A DNA stretch of 64,000 bases from Physella acuta. Its lineage: Eukaryota > Mollusca > Gastropoda > Physidae. The notes beneath the pieces are model-generated. The model ran no database searches. It saw only the letters and a program-made list of their open reading frames with translations, and had not been told where the DNA came from. Where the stretch lies: contig NW_026731938.1 of assembly GCF_028476545.1 (NCBI RefSeq), positions 124,001 to 188,000 on the forward strand. Direction: 5' to 3'. Both the position numbers and the translations under genes were made by a program. How positions within the stretch are numbered: position 1 is the stretch's first letter; the number at the start of each line of letters is the position of its first letter. This document shows, one piece after another, positions 14,571 to 64,000 of this stretch.

Positions 14571-14576
14571 TATAAA
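14571..14576 (+). promoter_or_regulatory. Possible TATA box of the dehydrogenase gene
   Basis: TATAAA lies about 158 bases upstream of the chosen ATG, in a short non-repetitive stretch between a TA microsatellite and exon 1. The surroundings are AT-rich, so the match could be chance. Confidence 0.2.
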
Positions 14577-14728
14577 ATGAAACTTTAATTTTCTATCAAT
14601 TAATTCTATTCCATTTTTGATGCTTTTAGTAGCGAGGATGGAGCGAGCTAATTACGGCTCCATCAAATGTAATGTTTTCTTTGAACGGTGCATCAAAGTT
14701 GTTCCATTACAGCACCAAGCCTGTGTCC

Positions 14729-26329
<11,601 letters not shown>

Positions 26330-26922
26330 ATGCCGTGTCTGTAGTTAGCTATGTGGGTAGGAGTGTGTGTCTCTTGGTGTATGTGTGTGTGTATGTGTCT
26401 GTATGTGGGTAGGTGTGTGTGTGTCTGTTGATGTGTGTGTATGTGTCTGTATGTGGGTAGGTGTGTGTGTGTCTGTTGATGTGTGTGTATGTGTCTGTAT
26501 GTGGGTAGGTGTGTGTGTGTCTGTTGATGTGTGTGTATGTGTCTGTATGTGGGTAGGAATGAGTGTCTGTTGATTATGTGTATGTGTGTATGTATGTTTG
26601 TATCTGTATGTGTGTAGGAATGAGTGTCTGTTGGTGTGTATGTATGTGTCTATATGTGAGTAGGCGTGTGTGTCTGTTAGTGTGTGTATGTATGTGTATC
26701 TGTATGTGTGTTTGAGTGTGTGTAGGTGTATAATAGTGACAGTATGAATGATCTATTTATTGCAACTGAGTTAGTATTCTAGCATTGACTATACTGTCTC
26801 CTATACTGTGATACATATTAAGCGTCTAGTCCTGTTTTAGCTTACATTGCTGTTTATTTGACGTATTCCATATGATTGATGTCAAGTTACATTGAGTTAT
26901 AATAAACATGATGTTGAATAAA
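26330..26922 (+). terminator. 3' UTR and poly(A) signals of the dehydrogenase gene
   Basis: After the TGA comes a TG-rich 48-bp repeat (about 26355-26720) and then unique sequence. Two AATAAA hexamers lie at 26901-26906 and 26917-26922 and are the likely polyadenylation signals. The next gene converges from the other strand, with its candidate signal at 27104-27109. Confidence 0.65.
26355..26720 (+). repeat. TG-rich 48-bp tandem repeat in a 3' UTR
   Basis: Units of about 48 bp built from GTGTGT, TATGTGTCTGTATGTGGG and TCTGTTGATG repeat about five times and then decay. The strand is almost free of C, so any transcript would carry a long UG-rich tract. Confidence 0.85.
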
Positions 26923-27103
26923 ATGGTTACATTTACTGAATTGTTGGAGTTGCTTATTGAAAGCGTTTTTACTCTCAAGTCACTAAATTATGACAAAATT
27001 ACTAACAGAATAAAACTTAACAATATATCCCTAAACTACGACAGACTTACCCCAACAGAATATAAGTTACCAATAATGTGACAAAACTGACAATTTATAA
27101 TAG

Positions 27104-27109
27104 TTTATT
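27104..27109 (-). terminator. Candidate poly(A) signal of the WAP gene
   Basis: AATAAA on the minus strand, about 400 bases past the stop codon. A closer weaker hexamer, ATTAAA at 27388-27393, is an alternative. Either choice makes the two genes converge with a very short spacer. Confidence 0.4.
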
Positions 27110-27506
27110 GCAAACAACTTTTTTTTTCTTAATAACCCGTTACAAACAGTTGAAACAAAAGCATTAATTATGTGGCACCTAATTATTTATGTTTCAATAG
27201 CTTCATAGGTCTTTTTTAAAAGCATTAATTAACGTTTAAACTTCAGGTAATATGAGAAAATGTGTGACATTTTAGATTCAAGACAGATTACTCGCACTTG
27301 TAGTCTACTGTGGTAGGTTGTCTCCCCTATAGTGTGCTGAACAACAACAGGTCGAAAACGAAACAAAATAATTTTTTATCTTAGGATTTTAATAAATAAA
27401 CGCTGCGACCGATATTAGACAAAGTGTTAGAAATCGTACAATTAGTATTTAAATATTTGACTGTAATATATTATAAAGATCAACAACACATTGTAAAACA
27501 TGGACC

Positions 27507-39947
<12,441 letters not shown>

Positions 39948-40789
39948 CTTAGAAAATAATGTCAATTTAATCCTGTGTCAAAATAATCCTGGACTGTGCT
40001 GAAATCCACCTCACTAGAAACAAATTAAATTAACAGGTCAGAAACGCGTCACAATGAACGGTTACAATTAAAAACCACCTGCGATCATTGTGTTTAATTA
40101 CATCTGTCTAACATTGGATATTTTACTGCTCCTGGAAGCGCACAAAAAAATGGAAGAGGAAAATATCTACGGTTCTCTCTACGGCTCAAAAGATTACAAA
40201 GATGGCGGTTAGCAACTGAGACTAGCGACACCGACATTATGTAAATTACAGGTAGAGCAACACGAAACAGAGGGACAGAGGGACGGAGGGACAGAGGGAC
40301 GTGTCCTGTACCGTCATACGTCAGCCTGTCATCGGCCTCCCACTGGCCCACAAATGTCAGGCCGTCTGACATACTTTACTTCTCGATTGCCTTCCGTTCC
40401 TATTCTCGTCAAACTTTTGAAAACGTTTTCTCCAAATTAATTACTACCCTCTAATATCTACTCTCCTAAACGTTTATTTAATTAGTCCTGCCGCCCACCC
40501 GCTACAGTTAAACTACATGAGTGACCCAATGGTCAACGATGTCTGAGTTCTTGAGATAATCCGTGACAGACCCTAATCCCTTGTCAGAGAGGACTGGTTG
40601 TAAACTTGCCGTACTAGTAGCTCATATAATACTTTTAGTACAAACACCTTCACGGAACAAATTCCGGCATAATTAGAGTAGGTCACGCGGGGCGCTAATT
40701 AATGACATCCTGGTTCGTGACTGGTTGGTATCTAGTTTGTTAGGTGAGTGGACAGGTGGACTGTATGTTATCTAGTTTGTTAGTGGACA
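39948..40789. other. WAP gene upstream region
   Basis: Holds the 5' UTR and promoter of the WAP gene on the minus strand. No clear TATA box. A short exon-like frame starts at 40372 (minus). A 10-bp GGGACAGAGG repeat is at about 40265-40300. Confidence 0.4.
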
Positions 40790-43228
40790 GGTGGACTAAT
40801 AGCCCAACCTCCACTTCTCGTGGATCGGGTAGCCCAACCTTCCAGTTGTGGTGGATCGGGTAGCCCAACCTTCCACTTCTGGTGGATCGGGTAGCCCAAC
40901 CATCCACTTCTGGTGGATCGGGTAGCCCAACCTTCCAGTTGTGGTGGATCGGGTAGCCCAACCTTCCACTTCTGGTGGATCGGGTAGCCCAACCCTCCAC
41001 TTCTGGTGGATCGGGTAGCCCAACCTCCACTTCTGGTGGATCGGGTAGCCCAACCTCCACTTCTGGTGGATCGGGTAGCCCAACCTTCCACTTCTGGTGG
41101 ATCGGGTAGCCCAACCTTCCACTTCTGGTGGATCGGGTAGCCCAACCATCCACTTCTGGTGGATCGGGTAGCCCAACCTTCCAGTTGTGGTGGATCGGGT
41201 AGCCCAACCTTCCACTTCTGGTGGATCGGGTAGCCCAACCCTCCACTTCTGGTGGATCGGGTAGCCCAACCTCCACTTCTGGTGGATCGGGTAGCCCAAC
41301 CTTCCAGTTGTGGTGGATCGGGTAGCCCAACCTCCACTTCTGGTGGATCGGGTAGCCCAACCTCCACTTCTGGTGGATCGGGTAGCCCAACCCTCCACTT
41401 CTGGTGGATCGGGTAGCCCAACCTCCACTTCTGGTGGATCGGGTAGCCCAACCTCCACTTCTGGTGGATCGGGTAGCCCAACCTTCCAGTTGTGGTGGAT
41501 CGGGTAGCCCAACCTCCACTTCTGGTGGATCGGGTAGCCCAACCTTCCACTTCTGGTGGATCGGGTAGCCCAACCTTCCACTTCTGGTGGATCGGGTAGC
41601 CCAACCCTCCACTTCTGGTGGATCGGGTAGCCCAACCTCCACTTCTGGTGGATCGGGTAGCCCAACCTCCACTTCTGGTGGATCGGGTAGCCCAACCTTC
41701 CAGTTGTGGTGGATCGGGTAGCCCAACCTTCCACTTCTGGTGGATCGGGTAGCCCAACCCTCCACTTCTGGTGGATCGGGTAGCCCAACCTCCACTTCTG
41801 GTGGATCGGGTAGCCCAACCTCCACTTCAGGTGGATCGGGTAGCCCAACCTTCCAGTTGTGGTGGATCGGGTAGCCCAACCTTCCAGTTGTGGTGGATCG
41901 GGTAGCCCAACCCTCCACTTCTGGTGGATCGGGTAGCCCAACCTCCACTTCTGGTGGATCGGGTAGCCCAACCTTCCAGTTGTGGTGGATCGGGTAGCCC
42001 AACCTTCCACTTCTGGTGGATCGGGTAGCCCAACCTTCCAGTTGTGGTGGATCGGGTAGCCCAACCTTCCAGTTGTGGTGGATCGGGTAGCCCAACCTTC
42101 CAGTTGTGGTGGATCGGGTAGCCCAACCCTCCACTTCTGGTGGATCGGGTAGCCCAACCTTCCAGTTGTGGTGGATCGGGTAGCCCAACCTTCCAGTTGT
42201 GGTGGATCGGGTAGCCCAACCTCCACTTCTGGTGGATCGGGTAGCCCAACCTCCACTTCTGGTGGATCGGGTAGCCCAACCTTCCAGTTGTGGTGGATCG
42301 GGTAGCCCAACCTTCCACTTCTGGTGGATCGGGTAGCCCAACCCTCCACTTCTGGTGGATCGGGTAGCCCAACCTCCACTTCTGGTGGATCGGGTAGCCC
42401 AACCCTCCACTTCTGGTGGATCGGGTAGCCCAACCTCCACTTCTGGTGGATCGGGTAGCCCAACCTTCCACTTCTGGTGGATCGGGTAGCCCAACCTTCC
42501 ACTTCTGGTGGATCGGGTAGCCCAACCATCCACTTCTGGTGGATCGGGTAGCCCAACCTTCCAGTTGTGGTGGATCGGGTAGCCCAACCATCCACTTCTG
42601 GTGGATCGGGTAGCCCAACCTCCACTTCTGGTGGATCGGGTAGCCCAACCTCCACTTCTGGTGGATCGGGTAGCCCAACCTTCCAGTTGTGGTGGATCGG
42701 GTAGCCCAACCCTCCACTTCTGGTGGATCGGGTAGCCCAACCTTCCAGTTGTGGTGGATCGGGTAGCCCAACCTCCACTTCTGGTGGATCGGGTAGCCCA
42801 ACCTCCACTTCTGGTGGATCGGGTAGCCCAACCTTCCAGTTGTGGTGGATCGGGTAGCCCAACCCTCCACTTCTGGTGGATCGGGTAGCCCAACCCTCCA
42901 CTTCTGGTGGATCGGGTAGCCCAACCTCCACTTCTGGTGGATCGGGTAGCCCAACCTCCCAGTTGTGGTGGATCGGGTAGCCCAACCTCCCAGTTGTGGT
43001 GGATCGGGTAGCCCAACCTCCACTTCTGGTGGATCGGGTAGCCCAACCTCCCAGTTGTGGTGGATCGGGTAGCCCAACCTCCCAGTTGTGGTGGATCGGG
43101 TAGCCCAACCTCCACTTCTGGTGGATCGGGTAGCCCAACGTCCCAGTTGTGGTGGATCGGGTAGCCCAACCTCCCACTTCTGGTGGATCGGGTAGCCCAA
43201 CCTCCACTTCTGGTGGATCGGGTAGCCC
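40790..43228 (+). repeat. 30/31-bp satellite, 2.4 kb
   Basis: About 80 units with core TGGTGGATCGGGTAGCCCAA. Two interspersed variants, CCACTTCTGG and CCAGTTGTGG, differ at two positions. Frames of over 800 residues run through all minus-strand phases because the units lack stops. Confidence 0.97.
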
Positions 43229-43767
43229 AACTTTCCAACCATTGAGACGCAAGAAAACTAACTTAGTCCTAAAAACGTCCGTATGGCAAAGACTGACGCA
43301 GCTGACCTATGATAGAGTCAGTGATGACAGACGACATAGGTCAAAGGCTATACAAAAGGTCTCTGATATCCCAGGTTACCTCTTATAAAACTATTCAATA
43401 AACGTAATAAACAGTCTATATATGTATTCATTGAATAGTCCTAGTCTTGACACTAACGCTATTGTAAAACCTACACTATACCCCTCATGTTACAGAAACT
43501 ACAGTCTGAGGATCCAGATGACATCAGACACAATGACATGACGTCACTCAAGTGGCATGAACTTCCGGTGGTTGACATCACTTGAGACGATTCAAGTTTG
43601 AGTTGGGGTCAGCGCTAGTTGAGGGCTAGCGATTGGGTTCTAGAATATTCTCAACTAGTCCAGTAACTGAAACAGAGAGCCATACATTCCGACACTGAGC
43701 AACGACTTAATCTTGAAGGAATGAAAACAGTTCAAACATAGAGCGTGACAAATAACATTATAGGAGA
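43229..43767. other. Unassigned unique sequence
   Basis: Intergenic. Nothing recognised before the Helitron 3' end. Confidence 0.4.
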
Positions 43768-44150
43768 CTAGCTGCATACCCGTGCTCCACCACGGTGAAT
43801 CTTTTTTAAATGTACCAACTTGGGAACAGAACAAAACTAAGCACAAACACAAAAGAAAACACAACGCAAACACAAACACAAAAGAAAACACATACACAAC
43901 ACAAACACAAACACGCAAAAAATACAAACACAAAAAAATGCAAACACAAATGCAAACACAAACGCAAAAAAACACAAAAGAAAGCACAAACGCAACACGC
44001 AAACACAAACACAAAAGAAAAAAAAACACAAACACTAAAGAAAACGCTAACACAAACACCATGCAAACACAAATGCAAAATCAAAAAAACACAAACGCAA
44101 ACGCAACACACATAACATAAACACAACTTAAATTCAAACATAAAATATAG
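43768..44150 (-). mobile_element. Helitron 3' end with CACAAA-rich body
   Basis: Read on the minus strand, CCGTGGTGGAGCACGG folds into a 5-bp hairpin and is followed 10 bases later by CTAG at 43771-43768 and then T. That is the standard Helitron 3' terminus. The body toward higher coordinates is a CACAAACGCAA-type simple repeat to about 44140; the 5' limit is uncertain. Confidence 0.55.
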
Positions 44151-44800
44151 TGCTCAAAGTCCGTGTTTTACCTACCATATTGCACGTTATGAATCCATGT
44201 TAAGTGTATTACTTCAACAATAATGCCCTTTGGACTTCCGCGGAATTGGCATTCACATTTTTTTATTAGCGTGATTTGGATTTTTTAAATTACCTCCCTT
44301 TGTATAATTATTAAACATTTTAAGTAATTTAATTTTTTTACCCTACTGTTATTGAAATGTATCCAATTTTTTTCTAGGAATCTAAGCGATAGTATTATTT
44401 GAAATTGATCCGTTTAAAATGTTTTATCAATATGCGTGTATTTAATATTTTCTTCACGTTATGCGAAAGAATAAAACTGTGGCAACTCAAAAATTAATTT
44501 AAGTCATTATATAAACAAATCCTACTTCATTTCTTATGATAAGACAATGCAATGCAATTTACTCCATAGTTAGAGTGTTTACTTTTAATGGTTCTAAAAT
44601 CTATAGCGATGACGGAAGGAAGGAAGGAAGGACTGACACACTACCACCAGCCTCATATAACTTATATTATAGATGTAGTTCTAAAACTATTCTGTGTACT
44701 ACACGCCTGTTTCTACGATTTATTTAGAAAGCATCTGACATGTAATGTAGCCTACGTCTATAAAACAACTGATAGAAACCTCTGTTATGTTTCTGTCAAT
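44151..44800. other. AT-rich unique sequence
   Basis: Intergenic. One GGAAGGAAGG run near 44612; no exon. Confidence 0.4.
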
Positions 44801-45110
44801 ACAATATCTATATGACTACAATACATCAACTAATTTATGTCAATACACTAACCACACGACTAAAATACAAATACCACATGTTTACAATACAATAACCACA
44901 TAATTACAATACAAAACCACATAACTATACGATAACCCCATGATTACAATAATAACCATATGACAATACAATAACCACATGTTTACAATACAATAACCAC
45001 ATGTTTACAATACAATAACCACAAAATTACAATACGATAACCACATGATTACAATAATAACCACATGACAATACAATAACCGCACTACTACAATACATCG
45101 ACTACTTGTA
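44801..45110 (+). repeat. About 20-bp diverged repeat
   Basis: Units of AATAACCACATGATTACAAT with length changes. Confidence 0.85.
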
Positions 45111-45329
45111 CGTGTGTCAAAGTTTGAAGGACTGTTGTGAGTGTCCATCAAGTGGATGACCAAGTGTTCAGCCATTACAAGCTGCTGTTTCCTTCAGCTA
45201 ATTGCTGGCCATTACATCTTGCTGACGGCTGTAATGAAACAATTCCAGTGAGCATTGGGCGCATTCAGAGCTGTGGTGTTTTTTATAGCAGAGGGGGGTT
45301 AGGCCAACTTAATGTCGCAGTGAGGATAG

Positions 45330-46765
45330 GATACGTGTGAGTCTTTAGTACAAATTGAGAATAGGATAAATGTGAGACTTAAATACACAGGATAGGATAA
45401 ATGTGAGTACTTTAGTACACATTGAGGATAGGATAAATGTGAGACTTAAATACACAGGATAGGATAAATGTGAGTACTTTAGTACACATTGAGGATAGGA
45501 TAAATGTGAGACTTAAATACACAGGATAGGATAAATGTGAGTACTTTAGTACACATTGAGGATAGGATAAATGTGAGACTTAAATACACAGGATAGGATA
45601 AATGTGAGTACTTTAGTACACATTAAGGATAGGATAAATGTGAGTACTTTAGTACACATAGAGGATAGGATAAATGTGAGTACTTTAGTACACATAGAGG
45701 ATAGGATAAATGTGAGAACTTTAGTACACATTGAGTATATGATAAATGTGGGTACTTTAGTACATATTGAGAATAGGATAAATGTGAGACTTAAATACAC
45801 AGGATAGGATAAATGTGAGTACTTCAGTACACATTGAGGATAGGATAAATGTGAGACTTAAATACACAGGATAGGATAAATGTGAGTACTTCAGTACACA
45901 TTGAGGATAGGATAAATGTGAGACTTAAATACACAGGATAGGATAAATGTGAGTACTTTAGTACACATTAAGGATAGGATAAATGTGAGTACTTTAGTAC
46001 ACATAGAGGATAGGATAAATGTGAGACTTAAATACACAGGATAGGATAAATGTGAGTACTTTAGTACACATTAAGGATAGGATAAATGTGAGTACTTTAG
46101 TACAAATTGAGAATAGGATAAATGTGAGACTTAAATACACAGGATAGGATAAATGTGAGTACTTTAGTACACATTAAGGATAGGATAAATGTGAGTACTT
46201 TAGTACACATAGAGGATAGGATAAATGTGAGTACTTTAGTACACATAGAGGATAGGATAAATGTGAGAACTTTAGTACACATTGAGTATATGATAAATGT
46301 GGGTACTTTAGTACATATTGAGAATAGGATAAATGTGAGACTTAAATACACAGGATAGGATAAATGTGAGTACTTCAGTACACATTGAGGATAGGATAAA
46401 TGTGAGACTTAAATACACAGGATAGGATAAATGTGAGTACTTCAGTACACATTGAGGATAGGATAAATGTGAGACTTAAATACACAGGATAGGATAAATG
46501 TGAGACTTAAATACACAGGATAGGATAAATGTGAGTACTTCAGTACACATTGAGGATAGGATAAATGTGAGACTTAAATACACAGGATAGGATAAATGAT
46601 AGGATAAATGTGAGACTTAAATACACAGGATAGGATAAATGTTAGTACTTTAGTACACATTGAGAATAGGATAAATGTGAGACTTAAATACACAGGATAG
46701 GATAAATGTTAGTACTTCAGTACACATTAAGGATAGGATAAATGTGAGTACTTTAGTACACATTG
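45330..46765 (+). repeat. Compound 33/36-bp array with a 551-bp higher-order copy
   Basis: Two unit types, GTGAGTACTTTAGTACACAT and GTGAGACTTAAATACACAGG, each followed by GATAGGATAAAT. Segment 45546-45807 recurs 551 bp later almost unchanged. Confidence 0.95.
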
Positions 46766-46774
46766 ATAGCTTGA

Positions 46775-46870
46775 GATGGAGTGAACAAATACACATGTGA
46801 ACAGGTACACATGTATACACATGTGAACAGGTACACATGTGAACAGGTACACATGTGAACAGGTACACAT
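46775..46870 (+). repeat. 16-bp palindromic repeat
   Basis: Units of GTACACATGTGAACAG; ACACATGTG is partly self-complementary. Confidence 0.88.
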
Positions 46871-47117
46871 TTTCCGAGAACATTTTGTCTGTTATAAGAC
46901 ACGGCTGTTCTGCACCTAGGTGCATATATGGGTGCCAGATCTAGCCTTAGTACTGGGCCACAGTATTTTGTCTGTACATCAGTTGGCTACAGCGGTGCAT
47001 GGGTCGGCTGTTTATTATCTTTTCTTAACCTTGATTTATAACACGTAAACACACGGCACATTACACAGCGCGCCATTAATTATTGTATGAAACTTTAAAA
47101 GCCGAGTGAAATATTCT

Positions 47118-48612
47118 TTTCCACAGGAGTGTAACAAAAGAAATCTTCCTTTTGGTAGGAGTGTAACAAAAGAAATCTTCCTTTAGGTAGGAGTGTAACA
47201 AAAGAAATCTTCCTTTCAGTAGGAGTGTAACAAAAGAAATCTTCCTTTAGGTAGGAGTGTAACAAAAGAAATCTTCCTTTAGGTAGGAGTGTAACAAAAG
47301 AAATCTTCCTTTAGGTAGGAGTGTAACAAAAGAAATCTTCCTTTAGGTAGGAGTGTAACAAAAGAAATCTTTCTTTTGGTAGGAGTGTAACAAAAGAAAT
47401 CTTCCTTTAGGTAGGAATGTGACAAAAGAAATCTTCCTTTAGGTAGGAGTGTAACAAAAGAAATCTTCCTTTTGGTAGGAGTGTAACAAAAGAAATCTTC
47501 CTTTAGGTAGGAGTGTAACAAAAGAAATCTTTCTTTAGGTAGGAGTGTAACAAAATAAATCGTTCTTTCGGCTTAAGTGTAACAAAAGAAATTTTCCTTT
47601 TGGTAGGAGTGTAACAAAAGAAATCTTCCTTTAGGTAGTAGTGTAACAAAAGAAATCTTCCTTTAGGTAGGAGTGTAACAAAAGAAATCTTTCTTTAGGT
47701 AGGAGTGTAACAAAATAAATCGTTCTTTCGGCTTAAGTGTAACAAAAGAAATCTTCCTTTAGGTAGGAATGTGACAAAAGAAATCTTCCTTTAGGTAGGA
47801 GTGTAACAAAAGAAATCTTCCTTTTGGTAGGAGTGTAACAAAAGAAATCTTCCTTTAGGTAGGAGTGTAACAAAAGAAATCTTTCTTTAGGTAGGAGTGT
47901 AACAAAATAAATCGTTCTTTCGGCTTAAGTGTAACAAAAGAAATTTTCCTTTTGGTAGGAGTGTAACAAAGAAATCTTCCTTTAGGTAGTAGTGTAACAA
48001 AAGAAATCTTCCTTTAGGTAGGAGTGTAACAAAAGAAATCTTCCTTTAGGTAGGAGTGTAACAAAATAAATCGTTCTTTCGGCTTAAGTGTAACAAAAGA
48101 AATCTTCCTTTAGGTAGGAGTGTAACAAAAGAAATCTTCCTGTTGGTAGGAGTGTAACAAAAGAAATCTTCCTTTAGGTAGGAGTGTAACAAAAGAAATC
48201 TTACTTTAGGTAGGAGTGTAACAAAAGAAATCTTACTTTAGGTAGGAGTGTAACAAAAGAAATCTTCCTTTAGGTAGGAGTGTAACAAAAGAAATCTTCC
48301 TTTTGGTAGGAGTGTAACAAAAGAAATATTTCTTTAGGTAGGAGTGTAACAAAATAAATCTTTCTTTTGGTAGGAGTGTAACAAAATAAATCTTCCTTTT
48401 GGTAGGAGTGTAACAAAAGAAATATTTCTTTAGGTAGGAGTGTAACAAAATAAATCTTTCTTTTGGTAGGAGTGTAACAAAATAAATCTTTCTTTTGGTA
48501 GGAGTGTAACAAAATAAATCTTCTTTTTGGTAGGAGTGTAACAAAAGAAATATTTCTTTAGGTAGGAGTGTAACAAAATAAATCTTTCTTTTGGTAGGAG
48601 TGTAACAAACAA
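47118..48612 (+). repeat. 32-bp minisatellite upstream of the Ig/FN3 gene
   Basis: About 46 units with core AGGAGTGTAACAAAAGAAAT. A compound block containing CGTTCTTTCGGCTTAAGTG recurs four times. It ends about 50 bases before the signal-peptide ATG, so it occupies the promoter or 5' UTR position. Confidence 0.95.
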
Positions 48613-48663
48613 ATCTGTAATTGAGCAAAACTTGTACAACCTCTGGAACATGCTAGACGTGTG

Positions 48664-63461
<14,798 letters not shown>

Positions 63462-63483
63462 GTTTGTAATAAGCAATTTGTAA

Positions 63484-64000
63484 GAATTCAAATTGTTAAA
63501 TAATGGCTATTAATAAAAAGAAGTAAACTTTAAATTGTTTCTGTGGTGTATGAAAAGACAGTGTAGGCCTATTATACCTAGCTGCTTCTACTTTCACTGA
63601 CTTACATTGAAACTAGACAGAACTTGATGTCATAAGTCAAATAATAATAGGCTAACACCAATATTCAGCTATTTAAGGTCTGTCTTCTTATCCATTAATA
63701 TAACAAAAATGAACACTTGAATATGTATTCATACAAAACTTTGAAGATTTGCTGTGAGACAGATTTTGGGTTCAACTCCCAACATGTTATGTAAAGATTA
63801 GAGTGCCAAACCTGGGTCTTCTGAAGTATGGAGCCTGCAATAGTGCACTCACATTATAGGCTAGCTGTTTCACTGTGTTATGTTTGCAGGTTACTTTGAT
63901 GTTGGTCTTAATCCCACCCAAAATTGATATTAAAATAATTAACAGTCAACTGAGTGACTTAAACTTGCACCTGAATTTAAACTTCAACATTTAACTTTTA
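63484..64000. other. Intronic sequence to the window edge
   Basis: Follows Ig/FN3 exon 18. I see no further exon before the window ends. Confidence 0.45.

Noticed and set aside
40740-43238. Minus-strand open frames of 471-832 residues (GLPDPP, WATRST, GYPIH repeats)
   Set aside because: They come from a stop-free 30/31-bp satellite, run in all phases, and have no splice sites, signal or unique flanking domain.
43655-44141. Hydrophobic CVCVCF minus-strand frame resembling a membrane protein
   Set aside because: Simple CACAAA repeat read backward.
45137-45340. 67-residue frame before the 45-kb array
   Set aside because: No recognised domain and no splice context.

Overview
This window looks like nuclear DNA from an animal. 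It is most likely a lophotrochozoan, and a gastropod mollusc is my best guess. The genes are split by GT-AG introns, the DNA transposons and LINE are of animal type, and one gene codes for a secreted whey-acidic-protein (WAP) protein with Gln/Ala-rich and Pro-rich tails of the kind common among molluscan secreted and shell proteins. The species call is inference. I saw no retroviral or other capsid-bearing element.

Three genes can be rebuilt exon by exon, with every intron phase agreeing. (1) 14729-26329, plus strand: an 11-beta-hydroxysteroid dehydrogenase 1-like short-chain dehydrogenase, 7 coding exons, 298 residues, complete catalytic and cofactor motifs. (2) 39947-27507, minus strand: a secreted protein of 557 residues in 7 exons, with a signal peptide, two WAP four-disulfide cores, a Gln/Ala-rich coil and a tail of 14-residue Tyr/Asn/Pro repeats. 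It converges tail to tail on gene 1, with about 180 bp between the candidate poly(A) signals. (3) 48664-63461 and onward past the window, plus strand: an extracellular receptor-like protein with a signal peptide, three fibronectin type III (FN3) domains, two Ig domains and at least three more FN3 domains. A possible small nested transcription unit (about 57950-60090) lies inside its largest intron. The genes do not form an evident pathway.

Layout: 1-14500 is intergenic and made mostly of minisatellites and TA microsatellites. 14.5-26.9 kb is the dehydrogenase gene, whose introns carry 22-, 23-, 24-, 26- and 38-bp arrays. 27.1-40 kb is the WAP gene, with copies of a mobile element and a Helitron-like pair in its introns. 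40.8-48.6 kb is intergenic arrays, including a 2.4-kb 30-bp satellite. 48.6-64 kb is the Ig/FN3 gene, with hAT elements, a LINE tail and several arrays.

By my rough hand count about 45% of the window is tandem repeat. The most striking pattern is that many intronic arrays start exactly on a splice junction. Their repeat units contain the exon end plus the 5' splice site (five clear cases), or the 3' splice site plus the exon start (one clear case, three weaker). Splice sites therefore appear to have been amplified into rows of decoy sites. Nearly all long open reading frames in the window are artefacts of arrays and are not annotated as genes.
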